Source of the DNA: Lepidurus packardi
Lineage: Eukaryota; Arthropoda; Branchiopoda; Notostraca; Triopsidae
Assembly: GCA_023053545.1 (NCBI GenBank)
Contig: JAKZAN010000229.1
Coordinates: 1 to 64,000, forward strand
DNA length: 64,000 nt
Reading direction: 5' to 3'
Shown: piece by piece, positions 1 to 11,175 of the stretch
How the letters are laid out: every line of letters begins with the position of its first letter
How positions within the stretch are numbered: the first letter of the stretch is position 1
The notes under the pieces: model-generated
Told to the model about the DNA's origin: nothing
What the model saw: only the letters and a program-made list of their open reading frames with translations
Databases searched by the model: none
Translations under genes and position numbers: made by a program

Positions 1-228
1 CCCAACCCCAACCCCAACCCCAACCCCAACCCCAACCCCAACCCCAACCCCAACCCCAACCCCAACCCCAACCCCAACCCCAACCCCAACCCCAACCCCA
101 ACCCCAACCCCAACCCCAACCCCAACCCCAACCCCAACCCCAACCCCAACCCCAACCCCAACCCCAACCCCAACCCCAACCCCAACCCCAACCCCAACCC
201 CAACCCCAACCCCAACCCCAACCCCAAC
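1..228. repeat. Telomere, C4A2 repeats
   Basis: Thirty-eight uninterrupted copies of CCCCAA run from base 1 to 228. On the other strand, read outward, this is GGGGTT, the telomeric repeat of oligohymenophorean ciliates; spirotrichs use G4T4. The array is homogeneous, with no TTTGGG-type variants as in Paramecium. It marks a true macronuclear chromosome end at the left of the window. Confidence 0.98.
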
Positions 229-481
229 TTCCCCTGTTGCTCTTCAATCATTTGGTGAAGATCTCAGTTAGAAATCAGTCCACCAATAAACTATAACCTA
301 CCATAAATGACATGACCCATCCTCTTCCATCAGTTACGATTTCTGATCAACAAGTAGCTATCTATTTAAAATGACCCAAAAATAGTCCTGCCACACCTCA
401 TAGATTATACATTAGAATGTTTTTTAGCACTAAAATATAAGATATTCGAATTAACAAAACCAACACTTACCTAAATAAAAA
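229..481. other. Very short subtelomere / 5' leader
   Basis: Only 253 AT-rich bases separate the telomere from the first start codon. I see no subtelomeric repeat family and no ORF. This stretch must hold the whole promoter and 5' UTR of the glycerol-3-phosphate dehydrogenase gene, as is usual on compact ciliate macronuclear chromosomes. Confidence 0.75.
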
Positions 482-2335
482 ATGAGGAAACTACTCGGTC
501 TCGGTACTCTCGCCATCACTGGCTATCAAGTACACTGCATCGCCAACCCCACAAGCCAAGCATCGAAGACCACGACAGCCACTCAGCAGAATAACCAGAA
601 AGCCACTCTAAATAATACACTAGTGTCTCCTCGCATATTCAAAACCAGAGATCAACACCTGCGGGAACTTGCCAACACTCCAGAGTATGATATCGTTATT
701 GTTGGAGGTGGAGCGTCGGGAGCTGGTGTGCTTCTGGATGCAGCATCACGGGGATACAAGTGTCTGCTCATTGAGGCTGACGATTTTAGCAGTGGTGCCT
801 CTTCAAAGTCTACAAAACTGCTTCATGGTGGGGTACGCTACCTGGAACAAGTCTTCATGAGCAGAGACAGTCTGTCTGCCAGGAGAGAGAAGTACAACCT
901 TGTGAAGGAAGCCCTGGTAGAGCGCAACTATCTGATCCAAAACGCACCCCATATGAATGGGAAAATGCAGTTCGTGATCCCTTGTTCGGGGCTGTTTCAG
1001 AAAATATACTATTATGCAGGATCCGTGGCGTATCACCTGATATACCTTCTCAACAAGGGCAAAGGAGACGTGGATTTTAACTTCCCATACTTCTTGAACA
1101 GGGAGGACTTGCGAAAATACTATCCTCACATATCTGATATCTACGGGTCAGGTATCGTCTATGAAGATGGGCAGTTCAATGATTCCAGGTTCAACTTGGC
1201 TCTCTTGCTGACCGCTACCCTCCCAAAGGTTAGCGGAAAAGAGTTGACACCTGCTAACATTATCAATCAAGCCAAACTCCTGAGTCTTGAAAAGAACCCC
1301 GAAAACAACCGAGTTTCAGGTGTAGTGTTCGAAGATAAACTCTCCAACACACAGCATAAAGTTAAAGCAAAATACGTTGTTAACTGCACAGGTGCGTTCG
1401 CAGATTCTGTACGGAAGATGGACGATCCTAATGTCCCCAACCGAATCATCTGTGTAGCAGGTTCTCATCTCACATTCCACTCCAATCTCTTAGGAAAACA
1501 GACAGCACTTACCGTTCCCAGCTCAGATGGAAGAGTTATGCTTATAGTACCCTGGCTGGACAAGGTGATCGTCGGCACCACGGAAAACACTATGGAGTAG
1601 CCTAGCAATACTCCGACGATTACTTACCAGGAGAAATAATTCCTGGTAAACGAGCTAACAAAACTGTTTGAAAAACTCGACGTTAAACATCTACTACAGC
1701 TTCACACATCTTCATGGACAGGTATACGTCCCCTGGTACTTGCTATGTCTCATGGCTCCAAAGATACCAAGTCAATCGCTAGAAATCATGTGATTGAACG
1801 CAGTCCCAGTGGACTCTACAGTCTGATGGGAGGAAAGTGGACAGTCTACAGAAAGATGGGTGAAGAACTCGTCGACTCAATCGAAAAGGAGGAAGTAGAG
1901 AAACAGTCGGGAAGACAGTTCAGAAAATCTGAAACTCAAACCCTCAAACTATTCGGTGCCAATTTCGGTCAAGGTCTAGAGACGGACCTCATTGAAAAAT
2001 TAGGGCTCTCGGTGGGCCGTCACTTATTCAGAAACTACGGGTCCATCGCTATCCGGATCCTAGAAGGAGCCAACAACGACACTCTGACAAATGTGGATTT
2101 AGAAACAGGAATCAGCAAAGAGGAGATTTAGTATTTGGTGCGTAATGAGATGCCGAACAGTATCGATGATGTGCTATTGAGACGCACGAGAGTGGCTTTT
2201 CTGAACAACAGGAAAGTATAGCAGCTAGCTAATATGGTGGCTGATGTGATGGCCGCAGAGAAGGGATGGAACCAGAAACAGAAGGAAAGCGCTTTGAAGG
2301 AGTTTTTCGAATCCTATGAGAAGCAACAGTTTTGA
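482..2335 (+). CDS. GPD2: FAD-dependent glycerol-3-phosphate dehydrogenase, mitochondrial
   Basis: This enzyme oxidises glycerol-3-phosphate to dihydroxyacetone phosphate on the outer face of the inner mitochondrial membrane and passes electrons to quinone. One intronless frame of 617 residues is read with four in-frame TAA/TAG codons (first at 1598) and ends in TGA. The N-terminal ~60 residues are Ser/Thr/Asn-rich with a hydrophobic start, consistent with a targeting sequence. The FAD-binding Rossmann motif DIVIVGGGASGAG lies near residue 70, followed by SSGASSKSTKLLHGGVRYLE, typical of the family. Later blocks are SSWTGIRPLV and the C-terminal RRTRVAFLN followed by MAAEKGWN. Length fits forms without EF-hands. 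Under the standard code the gene would appear broken into pieces. It is the telomere-proximal gene. Confidence 0.96.
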
Positions 2336-2579
2336 GTGAAGCCCTCTTTATCTAAAAAATGGGTAATGGCAAAACCCTTTGAGTTCTCCCAAAGAGATAG
2401 GACCCCCAATCGGATTCTTGGTGGATACTCAATTTATAGTCACAATGTATATCTAGTCAGTATTTAAGTAGTATGCAGCTATAGATGATTTCTATCTACC
2501 TCCCATATAATAATCCACGCCTATTCATTGTAAATCAACAATATAAATATACAATACCCAATATTCACAAGAACCCGTC

Positions 2580-3355
2580 ATGAAGAAATCCAAGAAGTAA
2601 CAACAAAACAAAGAAGAGACTCCCGGCCAAAAGGAATAGGAATCCACATAACAACCCAAGGTTGAACTCCTCGTCCCTGTCCCTGTCGAGTACTGCCAGA
2701 ACTGCGCACTCCCTTTCGAGTTCTGCGATTGGGGAGACAAACCCACAGCCTGTCGAGCTTGGAAATAGAAAAACAGACCAGAACTCATTTAGAAGGACGA
2801 GTCCGGCAATCCTATCCCTATCGCTGTCCCTGAAAAGAAAGGTAAATAAGCATCTGCGAAAAAGTATATAAAAATGCAATAATTGGGACACAGAGGTGAA
2901 AGAATAAAAGAAGGAAAAGAACAAACTGGCCTTCATCGTATATGAGGTGAAGGAGAGGATGAAGAAGAAGTACGTGACGACCATCTGGGGACTCCGCAAC
3001 TTCGGTAACCCTCATTAATCACTAACCAGCAAACACCATTGATTGACTGATGCTAGATTTGAACTCGAAGGATTTCTCTAAAAGATGTAGCAAGAAGTTC
3101 GCATGTTCGTGTTCCGTGGTCGACGAGGACAAGATCCAGATCCAGGGCGACATCACTTAGGAGTTGTTTGAGTTCATGGAGAGCGAGTACAAGATCAAGG
3201 AGAAGTACATTCTGGACGCAGAAGAGTTCGAGAAGAAGGTGAAGAAACTGAAGGAGAAGGAAGAGGAGAAAAAGAATAGTACCAGCAATAGCAACAACCC
3301 TGTGAAGCAATAGGAGAAACCAGTGGCCCCATCGGAACCCGAGAAAAAGAAATGA
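2580..3355 (+). CDS. DENR: Density-regulated protein DENR (SUI1 domain)
   Basis: DENR pairs with MCT-1 to promote recycling of post-termination 40S subunits and reinitiation. There are three exons (introns 2842-2893 and 3005-3056, both 52 nt, GT-AG) and 223 residues. The N-terminal zinc-binding block reads VEYCQNCALPFEFCDW, closely matching the DENR signature. A Lys/Glu-rich linker follows, then the SUI1 fold with KKKYVTTIWGLRNF and DKIQIQGDITEEL. The tail is extended and Lys/Glu-rich compared with the roughly 198-residue human protein. Several Glu in the acidic runs are TAA/TAG codons, so standard-code ORF calling sees only fragments here. No MCT-1 gene is visible in the window. Confidence 0.93.
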
Positions 3356-3623
3356 TTTGTTCATTTGTCGATTGGGTTTTGGAGAGAAAAGAGTAGTAAA
3401 AGAATCACATACCGAATATTTAGCCAAAAAGCCTGAGAACTTGTGTAAAAAGGTTGAACACTTTCCCAAACAATTAGCCAGTCCTATGAAATCCTACTAC
3501 CTAGTAATAGGTAACTGCACAAACTGGGTAGATCCAGCATATCGTAAAATATGTATCGGTTATGTTCGAATAAAAATCATAGATTATATACAACTTGAAC
3601 TTTGTTACTTACATCACAACACC

Positions 3624-4528
3624 ATGGGAAACCAGTGCTGCAGTCCCGACTACCCTCCTCCTGATCTCGATCTCGACAACTCGTTCCTCAGCACCGATGA
3701 CTTCTCCCCCTGTGTATAGCCATAAATTAAGAATGAACACATCCGCAAACGCATCTCCACTCTACGTAATATATGTTCTAAACTCATCAAACACACTCCC
3801 ACCCTGAGAAATGTACAGCTGCTCTTTCTTTCGCCAATCAGACTGACGCCGAAACCAAACCACCTTTGAAGGATAAAAAGACTTCACTCATTTATGTGGG
3901 ACAGTGGAAGCTTGGGAAACCTCATGGAAAGGGGAAACTCTATCTTACTAATGGGTAGCTCTTCGAGGGCTCTTTCGATTCCGGAGTCAGTAAAGGTGTT
4001 GGCAGATTCTACTTCAATAACGGAGACTATTATGAAGGAGAAATCAATCATGGTCAGGCCAACGGGAAAGGCACGTACGTGTCTGAAGAACTCTAGTTTA
4101 AGGGAAACTGGGCAAAATCAGTGCCCGAAGTGGGAACTTACCGTCTCAAGAATGGAGGCAAAATAGAGTTGCATAAAGAGCCATAGAACAGCACTCTTTC
4201 ATACCCCGACGGTAGCCAATATGTTGGTCATATTCGGGGTGTGCTGCCTGAAGGAAGGGGGGTTTTGAAGATGATGACTGGGAATTTGTACGAAGGAGAC
4301 TGGCATCAGGGCCAGATGCACGGAACAGGGTCTTATAAGTGGAATGATGGTTCACATTATGAAGGAGCATATGTGAGCGGGAAGAAGAGTGGGCATGGCA
4401 AATTGACAATGTCGGATGGCAGCGTTTACTAGGGACAGTGGGAAGGAGGACAGCAGCACGGTCTGGGGAAGTTGACGAAAAACGGACACACATCATAAGG
4501 CAAATGGTCTCACGGTCAAAAAGTATGA
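3624..4528 (+). CDS. MORN-repeat protein with MGNQCC N-terminus
   Basis: The protein has 283 residues in two exons (intron 3766-3818). It starts MGNQCC: Gly2 followed by paired cysteines is a classic N-myristoylation plus palmitoylation signal, so membrane attachment is inferred. A short linker leads into about seven or eight MORN repeats from residue ~75 to the end, such as YVGQWKLGKPHGKG, YEGDWHQGQMHGTG and YEGAYVSGKKSGHG. One MORN position reads Y-TAG-GQW, where Glu is the consensus, supporting the recoding. MORN proteins commonly sit at membranes or in cilia; no enzymatic domain is present. The protein resembles the second MGN-starting MORN protein at 44406-45523. Confidence 0.9.
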
Positions 4529-4656
4529 ACCATGATATTACGTATCAAGATTCTGTATGGAAACTTCACAATATCTTTTGAAGATCCCGAACACAACATT
4601 CTGAGTAAATTTATATAAAACATATCGATGTATCTAGTTCTCCCGATCATTGACTC

Positions 4657-7600
4657 TCATTAATTTTTAAAGTACTCTTTGAATTTGTCGATCGTCAGGA
4701 AGTTTTCGGTCCTCCCCCAGACACACTTCTTCTACTTCTGCTTAAACTGCAGCATCTTCCGGTCTCCAGAGATCTACACGCTGTTCATTAGCAGCTCGTG
4801 TCCTCCGCCCTATATCAGTTGGATTAAAAAGTACTCTTCTAGACATGGGAAGACGTCGATGAACCTATGCCTTGCTAGTCTGTTTAGAATTAGAGCCCTT
4901 TGCAGGTTTTTCTATTCCGGAGGGGGCAAGGGGACTGGTTTCGTCCAGGCTTATTTGGCTACTGTCAAGAAGCATCCCGACGATTTCATTGTTCCAGGGT
5001 TGAAGATTGTGAACTTGAAACCCAAGGGTTCCTCGCCGATGGCACTTAGCATCGAACACGTGAGAGGGCAAAGATAGTGATCTTCTTCAACATAAGTTCT
5101 GCGGACTAGATGTTCAAAGAAAGGCACTGGCTGTATGACATTTCTGATTTCGTCCAGATCCTCAGGAGGCAGCTGTTCGACTGACTTAAGAGTATATTTT
5201 TTGGATGTCATCTGAAAGATTTCGAACAGTTCATGTTGTTTTGTCAGTAACTCAGGGTTGGCCCCAAAGATCTCTTATAGTTATTTATTGGAGCAGAAGG
5301 CGTCGCCCCTCGGTACGATTTTGGGATTTTTCCTGCCTTTGACCTTGGAGGTGCTATCGACTTGGACATTGATCCCATTGGGAGTCCTGTCGAGCCCGTA
5401 GATGAGCCCCGTACCATTGATATACTCGATCTTGTACTTGATGAAACACCGAAGCACGTCGAACAAGTCATCTTCATTCTTTAGGCGTTCTGCGAATCTC
5501 TCTGTCACAAAATCGTCGAGTCTCTTTATGATAGCTCTGACTAGATAGTCAAAGTCATCAGGATTCGTCAGATTGGGTCTTTCGATGATTTCAGCCTCCT
5601 TGGAGATGTTCTTGATCACTGCCTCATTCAATGAGGCTACCATCAGCTTGACTTCTTCTTCGGGTTTGTAGACTTTGTGGAAGTTGGACAGAAACTTGTG
5701 CATCAGGGAAATCTTCACATCGATAGTCACGTACAGTGTCTTGCCGCTATTCTGATCCAAGCGCAAAGTGAAGTAGTTCGCCCCCACATATAGTACCTAG
5801 TATGTAGTAATTTGTTTCTGGAACTCTAGTGGAGTTTTGCCAGCGTGCAGTGGCTTCATCTTGTCCTCCAGCTTGATCTTCTCGCCCTTGATATCGATAA
5901 AAGGAAATATCATTTTTTAGAGCATCTCAGCAGATTTGCATGTTTCTAGGGGAAGATAGTGGCACACCGTACTCAGGCTTTTGACCTTTTCCAGGAACCT
6001 GTCGATGTCCTTTTTCCATAGTTCCATTGTGTCCAGCTTGGAGGTATCCTGGGCTTTCAGACAGTCTATTTCGACTTTGGCATGTTTAAACGTCTAAGAA
6101 GAGTAAGTGCGGCAGTCGATACGATAATCCCCGCAATATTGACGCATCTCCCGATTCAACTCGATCACTCCGATTTACTCACTTTTATCTAATATTTTTG
6201 TGGAGGCTCCATCAGACACCACTTGTGATGATGGTGGTGGATTGGACGAGGACTGATTGGCGAACAGCTGATTGGGTGATGCCTGGTTGGGTGATGATTG
6301 CTGACTAAAGGATGACGGCGGATACTGACTCCGTTGTTGTTATGGCTAAATCCTTTCTTCAGAGTCTTGCTCATCCTTTACCTCGCTAATCCTTGAAGGT
6401 AGATTTTTTAACTTTTTGGGAGGAGGCGGTAGATATACTGGTGCGGGTGGAAGACTGGGTCCTTTGGCGATCGGTATGGAGTTCTGCATTTTCTCCAATA
6501 TCAACTGTTGGACATCATCCAGTTGTTTCTCCATCTTCTGTTCGATCATCTGTTTCAATATGTTGATCTCCTCCTGCATTCGTTATTGAGCCTGCGATAG
6601 TCCAGGCACGAGACCATCTTTATCGCTGACAGTGATGATCGGCATACTTGCTGAGTAGGGGTCAGTTTCTTCCTCATCATGCTCTTCCTCATTTTCTTCT
6701 TTGCCGGTCCTCCTGAAGAGTTTCGTAAATTTTGAGTTCTTGCCGAGATATTTAACAGAGAGGCGATACCCGCGATTCGTGAATTTTCGCATCCATTTCC
6801 TATACTTTTCCTAGTGCTTCGCGTCCAGACTGTACCCATTGTCCAGATACTTCTATACTGCGTTCTTCAGGATCAGGTAGGTATTGATTAGCACAACCGA
6901 TTGTTATCGTCGTTTCTGAGCAGATCCGGGTTCATTGCGTAGTTTTTTCATGTGCTTATCGAGAGGAAGAAGCCCTTCACAGGCTACGAGGAAAGCCTAG
7001 ACGTACTGCTTATGGTACATGTAGATGCAGGCAAGGTTGTTAAGACTGATAGACATGAGGATCGGATCGGTGATGACGAGAGGGAGGGTGTACTTGAGGC
7101 ATTTCTCTTGACAAGGGACAGCTTTGGTTACATTTAGGTTCCTAAAAATATATATGGTTGAGATGTTAGGGAATTCAGAAATGATGATAAAAACAAAAAG
7201 ATATTGTCAAAGATAAGCGCGAGTTATGACTGCAAAAGGATTGAAGATCCAGAAGGAGCGTGTCACTACTCGACACGCCTGCAAAGATATGCTTCATCTT
7301 ATATAGATACTGACTATCCCTCCCCTCAAAGTAAAGCTATATCATCAGACTCGAAATTACCATGGTTAACCCTACATTAATTATTCATTACTTTAGGTGC
7401 TGGTGGACAGCCATATTGATCAATACTAAAGCCAGTGAGTTGCATACTAGTTCCTTCTTCTGTTCCCGCGAGTAAGCATACACGATCTCCTCCAGCTGCT
7501 CAACTGTCTCCCGTTCGGGGCACTTATCGTAGTATAGCCATGAGTAGACCTTAGCAAGATTGGATATTTAGTGAGTGGAGAGATTGGGTGCTTCAGAGAC

Positions 7601-7798
7601 GAGCTGTGGAAGGACGAGTTGTTTTTGAGTTTTGAGGTAGTGGAGTAGTGTTTAGTGAAGGTGGGGGTTCTGGGGGAGAGAGTTGAAGGTTTGGAGGATG
7701 AAGGGGACGAGGGGCGAGGGTATTGGAGTTGGGGAGTGGTTGTTATTTAGGGTGGAGTTATTGTTTAGATTATGGTTTGTATTAGGTTGTTATGGCAT
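4657..7798 (-). CDS. Large TPR-type helical protein, function unknown
   Basis: Two exons are joined across an unusually long 250-nt intron (7142-7391), giving 963 residues. The N-terminus is Asn/Gln/Pro-rich. Residues ~90-230 have a TPR-like pattern (ISLNNLACIYMYHKQYVEAF and neighbours). Then come a basic segment, a coiled-coil around MQEEINILKQMIEQKMEKQ, a proline run (LPPAPVYLPPPPKK), a Ser/Asn/Gln-rich linker, and a C-terminal half of ~500 mostly helical residues I cannot assign to a family. Stop is TGA at 4659-4657. Many Glu codons are TAA/TAG, so the gene looks fragmented under the standard code. It converges on the MORN gene with a 128-base gap. Confidence 0.8.
7142..7391 (-). other. 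Long intron with a perfect hairpin; possible ncRNA host
   Basis: This intron of the TPR gene is about five times the common length here. It contains a perfect 7-bp hairpin (GCGTGTC at 7258-7264, a 7-nt loop, GACACGC at 7272-7278) between AT-rich flanks. On the transcribed strand a TGATGA-like element lies near its 5' side and a CTGA near its 3' side. These are weak box C/D-like hints, not proof. The intron itself is supported by frame and protein continuity; an RNA product is speculation. Confidence 0.3.
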
Positions 7799-8508
7799 TG
7801 TGTTATGTTTGTGTAAAATAATAAATAAATAAAACTAGATAGAGGTTTTGGGGTGGGCTTGGTTTCTTGTGACTCTATTTCTGGTATTACCTTACCTATT
7901 ATTTTTTAGGGCTGGGCTTTGGACGATGGCTTATTTCTTTGTAGGCTAATTCTAAAATAAGAGATAATCATTATTGTATGTATGTATGTATTCCCACATA
8001 TTTGGGGAGACAACTACTTGAACCATTGGTGGCGATGCCGTGCATGGTCTGCGGTAAGTTGTTTATAGATAATCATTATTATTATTGTCATTGTATTTTA
8101 GGGGCAAGGGATCGATAGTTATTTTTCTTCTTTTCCTTCTCTGTCTGGGATGTTCGCAGTCAGGAAAGGGTTCATTATTATCGGAAATGATGCTAACCAA
8201 ATATATCTATATCCTATCCTCTGCTATCCTTCTGTATAGTGGTTGTGGGGCATGCCCCTCTCTCTCAGTACCCTTGACTATCCACACACATACGTCCTAT
8301 CAATATTCACAGTAACCTCTTCAAAACCAATACCCGAATCCCCCCCCATCGGAGCAACACTTCTAAATATTAATAATTTAATCAAATATCGATTCTGTTC
8401 TCGAATTACCACCTTCATGAACCCCGATAGCATTAAAATAGAATATATTTGTCTTTTATAACAAACAGAAATAATTCAATACCAAATCATATCTACAGAC
8501 AAACTGCC
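7799..8508. other. Divergent intergenic region; doubtful spliced ORF
   Basis: This is a 710-base region between the divergent TPR and RING genes, AT-rich with a TGTA microsatellite near 7976-7990. A good donor (G|GTAAGT near 8053) and acceptor (TTTTAG near 8100) on the plus strand could join ORFs around 7970-8300. The resulting peptides have no recognisable domain, and the frames disagree about a start and a stop. I treat it as non-coding, holding two promoters. Confidence 0.4.
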
Positions 8509-8853
8509 ATGGAACCCCAGACATGCACCAAATGCGGAGTCCTCCCTGAGGATATTCTCATGCTCGCCTGCAGCCACGACCTCTGTCTCAACTGTGCTGC
8601 CGAACGGCTCTCCCATGAGTCCAAGAGGAAACCAGCCACCGTACTCCTATTACCTATCATAACGACTATAATCCAAACAAAGGGCATCACTTGTGAATTC
8701 TGCAGCGAGAAAACACAGCTCGATTCCGAGAGCATCTACGAACTGGAGAAGATCATGCTAGCACTCTAAGCTGTAAGGATCACATACTTTGTTCAACCCC
8801 CTAACAATAATCAATCTAACAACAACAGCCCTGCCCTCTTCAAAAAATACTGA
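8509..8853 (+). CDS. RING-finger protein (or first exon of a TRIM-like gene)
   Basis: The predicted product has 100 residues if a 42-nt in-frame intron (8641-8682) is removed, 114 if not. It contains a complete C3HC4-type RING: CTKC, then CSHDLCLNC (C-x-H-x3-C-x2-C), then CEFC. A RING finger binds two zinc ions and usually recruits an E2 ubiquitin-conjugating enzyme. Read straight through, the frame stops at TGA 8851-8853. A strong donor, GTAAGG at 8773, and an acceptor ending at 8828 suggest the transcript may instead continue. The next gene on the same strand begins with a B-box and coiled coil, the usual continuation of a RING in TRIM proteins, so the two may be one gene. The RING domain itself is clear. 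Confidence 0.65.
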
Positions 8854-9118
8854 ATTTGATCTTTTGGAGAGGGAGGGATCAAGAAACGAGCAATAAGTCT
8901 TGTACTGTTTCGTGTTTTTGGGAACAACCAAAAGAAACTGCAATAGACGCTTCGTTTCCTCTTTATCCGGCATCATCTCTTTTCTTACTGTTGTTCAACC
9001 CAGCATCAAACTTCAATTCCAACGAACATAGAAACGATATCGCAAAGACACCCAACCCAAATAACCCCTCGCCTCGACGACCACCCAACGCAATCCAACA
9101 TTCCCTGGTACTGAAGAT

Positions 9119-10190
9119 ATGCGTCGGAGTGGAGCCGTTCCTCCTCCTCCTGGCTCATCCTCTTCGGCTCTTCTTGACAAGTATGAAAGACCCACTCGAA
9201 CAGACAAGCGGGACTATGGCCTTGATATCGGCGCCAGTAAGGTGACACCTGCTGGTTCTAGCTACAACCAAGCCACTCCTGCTAGCAAGTCTCTGGCCCC
9301 TCCTTCGGCTGTGCCTGTGAAGAAAAACTGTCCTGATCACCCCGAATAGGAGCTGCTGTACTTCTGCTTCGATTGCAACTGTGAGTGCATCTGCCCGGAA
9401 TGCGTCATCCATGGTAAAAAGCTATCCAAACATAACCAAATAATTCAATATCTTTTGATCCGTTCAGGTAAGCATAAAAATCACGAAGTAAAAACTCTCA
9501 AGAAGTCTCAGCCTGTGATCAAGGGCAGACTCGAAAGTCTTCTCGAAGGCATCGACTCCAATATCGAAGGGCTCACCACTCGCAAGCAATAGCTAGAAAG
9601 ATCCATCCGTGAGCTCACAGACGAGAATAGCAATACAAAGAGGCTCGTCCAGAAGGGATTCGTAGAACTCCGCCAGCAGATCGCCTTGAAGGAGAAGGAA
9701 GTGCTAGGAAAATGTGACAGAGCTTTGGAAATGACTGTGGAGGCCTACGATAAAGGAATCAAGAGCATTGCACGGAGGATCGATGAGATCAAACAGTCCT
9801 CAGCCAGCATCGTCGACAGCTTGCGAAGAGAAGAAGTAAAAAAATAATCCCATTCAACCCAATAATCAATTTGGCCCGAAATAGTTGGTTTTGCTGAATT
9901 TCTACGCCAAGAAGCACACTGACTTGCAGGAACTCGTCAAGAAGGTGGATCTACAAGGATTCCTCGACCCCAACTCAGATAGAGTGTTAGGAGCAGAACC
10001 TACTCTCAAGGCTTTGTCTGAAGTGACCACGACGTTGTCGGAATTGGACATCGACAACTCTATAGTATACGAGGTACGGGACGAAGGAGTTCGGGGTGAG
10101 TTGCCCGAAGAGGGAGGAGGGAACTACTAACGATACTCCCGAGTGCAGGAGGTGAAAGGTACTCGGGACTATGGTCGGAAGTACGTGTGA
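9119..10190 (+). CDS. B-box / coiled-coil protein (TRIM-like)
   Basis: The predicted protein has 322 residues in three exons (introns 9414-9467 and 9836-9884). A B-box zinc finger lies at residues ~75-110: CPDH, then CFDCNCECICPEC, then HGKHKNHE, with the spliced codon inside HGKH restoring the histidine spacing. It is followed by ~130 residues of heptad-like coiled coil (RKQELERSIRELTDEN and on), then an acidic tail. In TRIM proteins the B-box and coiled coil mediate oligomerisation and substrate recruitment next to a RING. The upstream RING gene on the same strand makes a single RING-B-box-coiled-coil gene plausible; the start at 9119 is then internal. I could not find a convincing splice path joining them. 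Confidence 0.78.
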
Positions 10191-10457
10191 GAGAACGGTC
10201 TCAAGAATCCCACAACAAGATATAAGCTTGGTCTAGAACTTATAGATGGCCTTTTTCTGTCTATGCTTTAACCATCGATTTTCTGATTTATTTATTATCG
10301 ATCCTCTTTCTTTTTCCTGCTATCTATTTCAGGCACCAGTAGCAAAGAGTGGGAGCACGCACGTGTCTGGGAAGCATAGAGGGAAAACAAAACAATAAGA
10401 CACTGTCACAACTAAAATGACTACATTTTGACATGTATACAGATTTGTCCACATATA

Positions 10458-10700
10458 TCACAGAGTGTCGTCCTGGGTCTGCTGTTGGCCCTGGGGGTTG
10501 GCAGTGTTGTCCTGCGGCTTCTGCGGGGTGTCCTCTGCAGTGGACTTGGGGGCTCCCAGCTTGGAGGTGATGTGGAGGAGGACCACGATGCCGATGTAGA
10601 TGAGACTCACGATGAGTACAGTTTTGGGTTGGATCTTGATGCCTGCAGAGTCGTCGCTGAAGAACTTGAGGCCTGAGGATGTTTTCTTCTTGGTGGACAT
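10458..10700 (-). CDS. SEC61B: Sec61 beta subunit of the ER translocon
   Basis: Sec61 beta is the small tail-anchored subunit of the heterotrimeric Sec61 channel in the ER membrane. The intronless ORF encodes 80 residues and stops at TGA. The cytosolic block GLKFFSDDSAGIKIQPKTVL is diagnostic and precedes a single transmembrane helix (about residues 29-46, IVSLIYIGIVVLLHI). Unusually, about 30 residues rich in Gln, Asn, Pro and Thr follow the helix and would lie in the ER lumen; most Sec61 beta proteins end soon after the membrane segment. Confidence 0.94.
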   Translation of the reverse strand: MSTKKKTSSGLKFFSDDSAGIKIQPKTVLIVSLIYIGIVVLLHITSKLGAPKSTAEDTPQKPQDNTANPQGQQQTQDDTL

Positions 10701-11175
10701 TGGGTGGAGCTAGGGAGAGAGTATGTGTGGTTTATTAGAGGGTAGATCCTATCCTGTATTCTTTGTGATTTACTCTTTATATAATTTTTAGTATTATAAC
10801 AAAATAGTGAAGCCTATTGTTATTGTTTTATTGAATGAGGATCATGGCTAATCACACATTATATCTGGATTATCTATTCATCTTTTCATTTGTATTATTC
10901 GTACAGGTAGATCCACGTGCTTTAAACACCCCCATTTTAAATACCCTCTTTTTAATTAGCGTTTCTCTCTTCCCTTTTATGGCCATCCCTACTTGCCTCT
11001 ATAGTCCCTACATTCAACCTATCCAATAACAATAGTGGATTGGCTATCTCTCTCATCGACTGTTTTCGATAGTGGATAGCGACATGGGTACTGTGGTGCC
11101 AGGCCGAACAGTATTGTTGGGCAGGACCAAAATGGTATGGGCATAAAAGAGGGATAGAGGAGAGGTGAATGAAAA
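10701..11175. other. Intergenic, Sec61 beta promoter and tRNA 5' flank
   Basis: No ORF of substance is present. A nested inverted repeat at about 11043-11079 (GCTATC...GATAGC enclosing ATCGA...TCGAT) could form a hairpin just upstream of the tRNA gene. Confidence 0.5.

Noticed and set aside
482..2335. Interpretation of in-frame TAG/TAA as pseudogene lesions in GPD and many other genes
   Set aside because: The reading frame continues without shift through conserved blocks after each TAA/TAG, the same holds in nearly every gene, and all genes end in TGA: it is codon reassignment.
7986..8064. U1 snRNA-like minus-strand sequence (ACTTACC followed later by CCCCAAATATGTGGGAA)
   Set aside because: ACTTACC is simply the complement of a plus-strand GGTAAGT donor, the U1-70K loop sequence is absent, and the order of elements does not match U1.
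9006..9412. Long minus-strand and alternative plus-strand frames across the B-box gene
   Set aside because: They are shadows: the B-box frame has zinc motifs, spliced continuity and a heptad pattern, the others have none.
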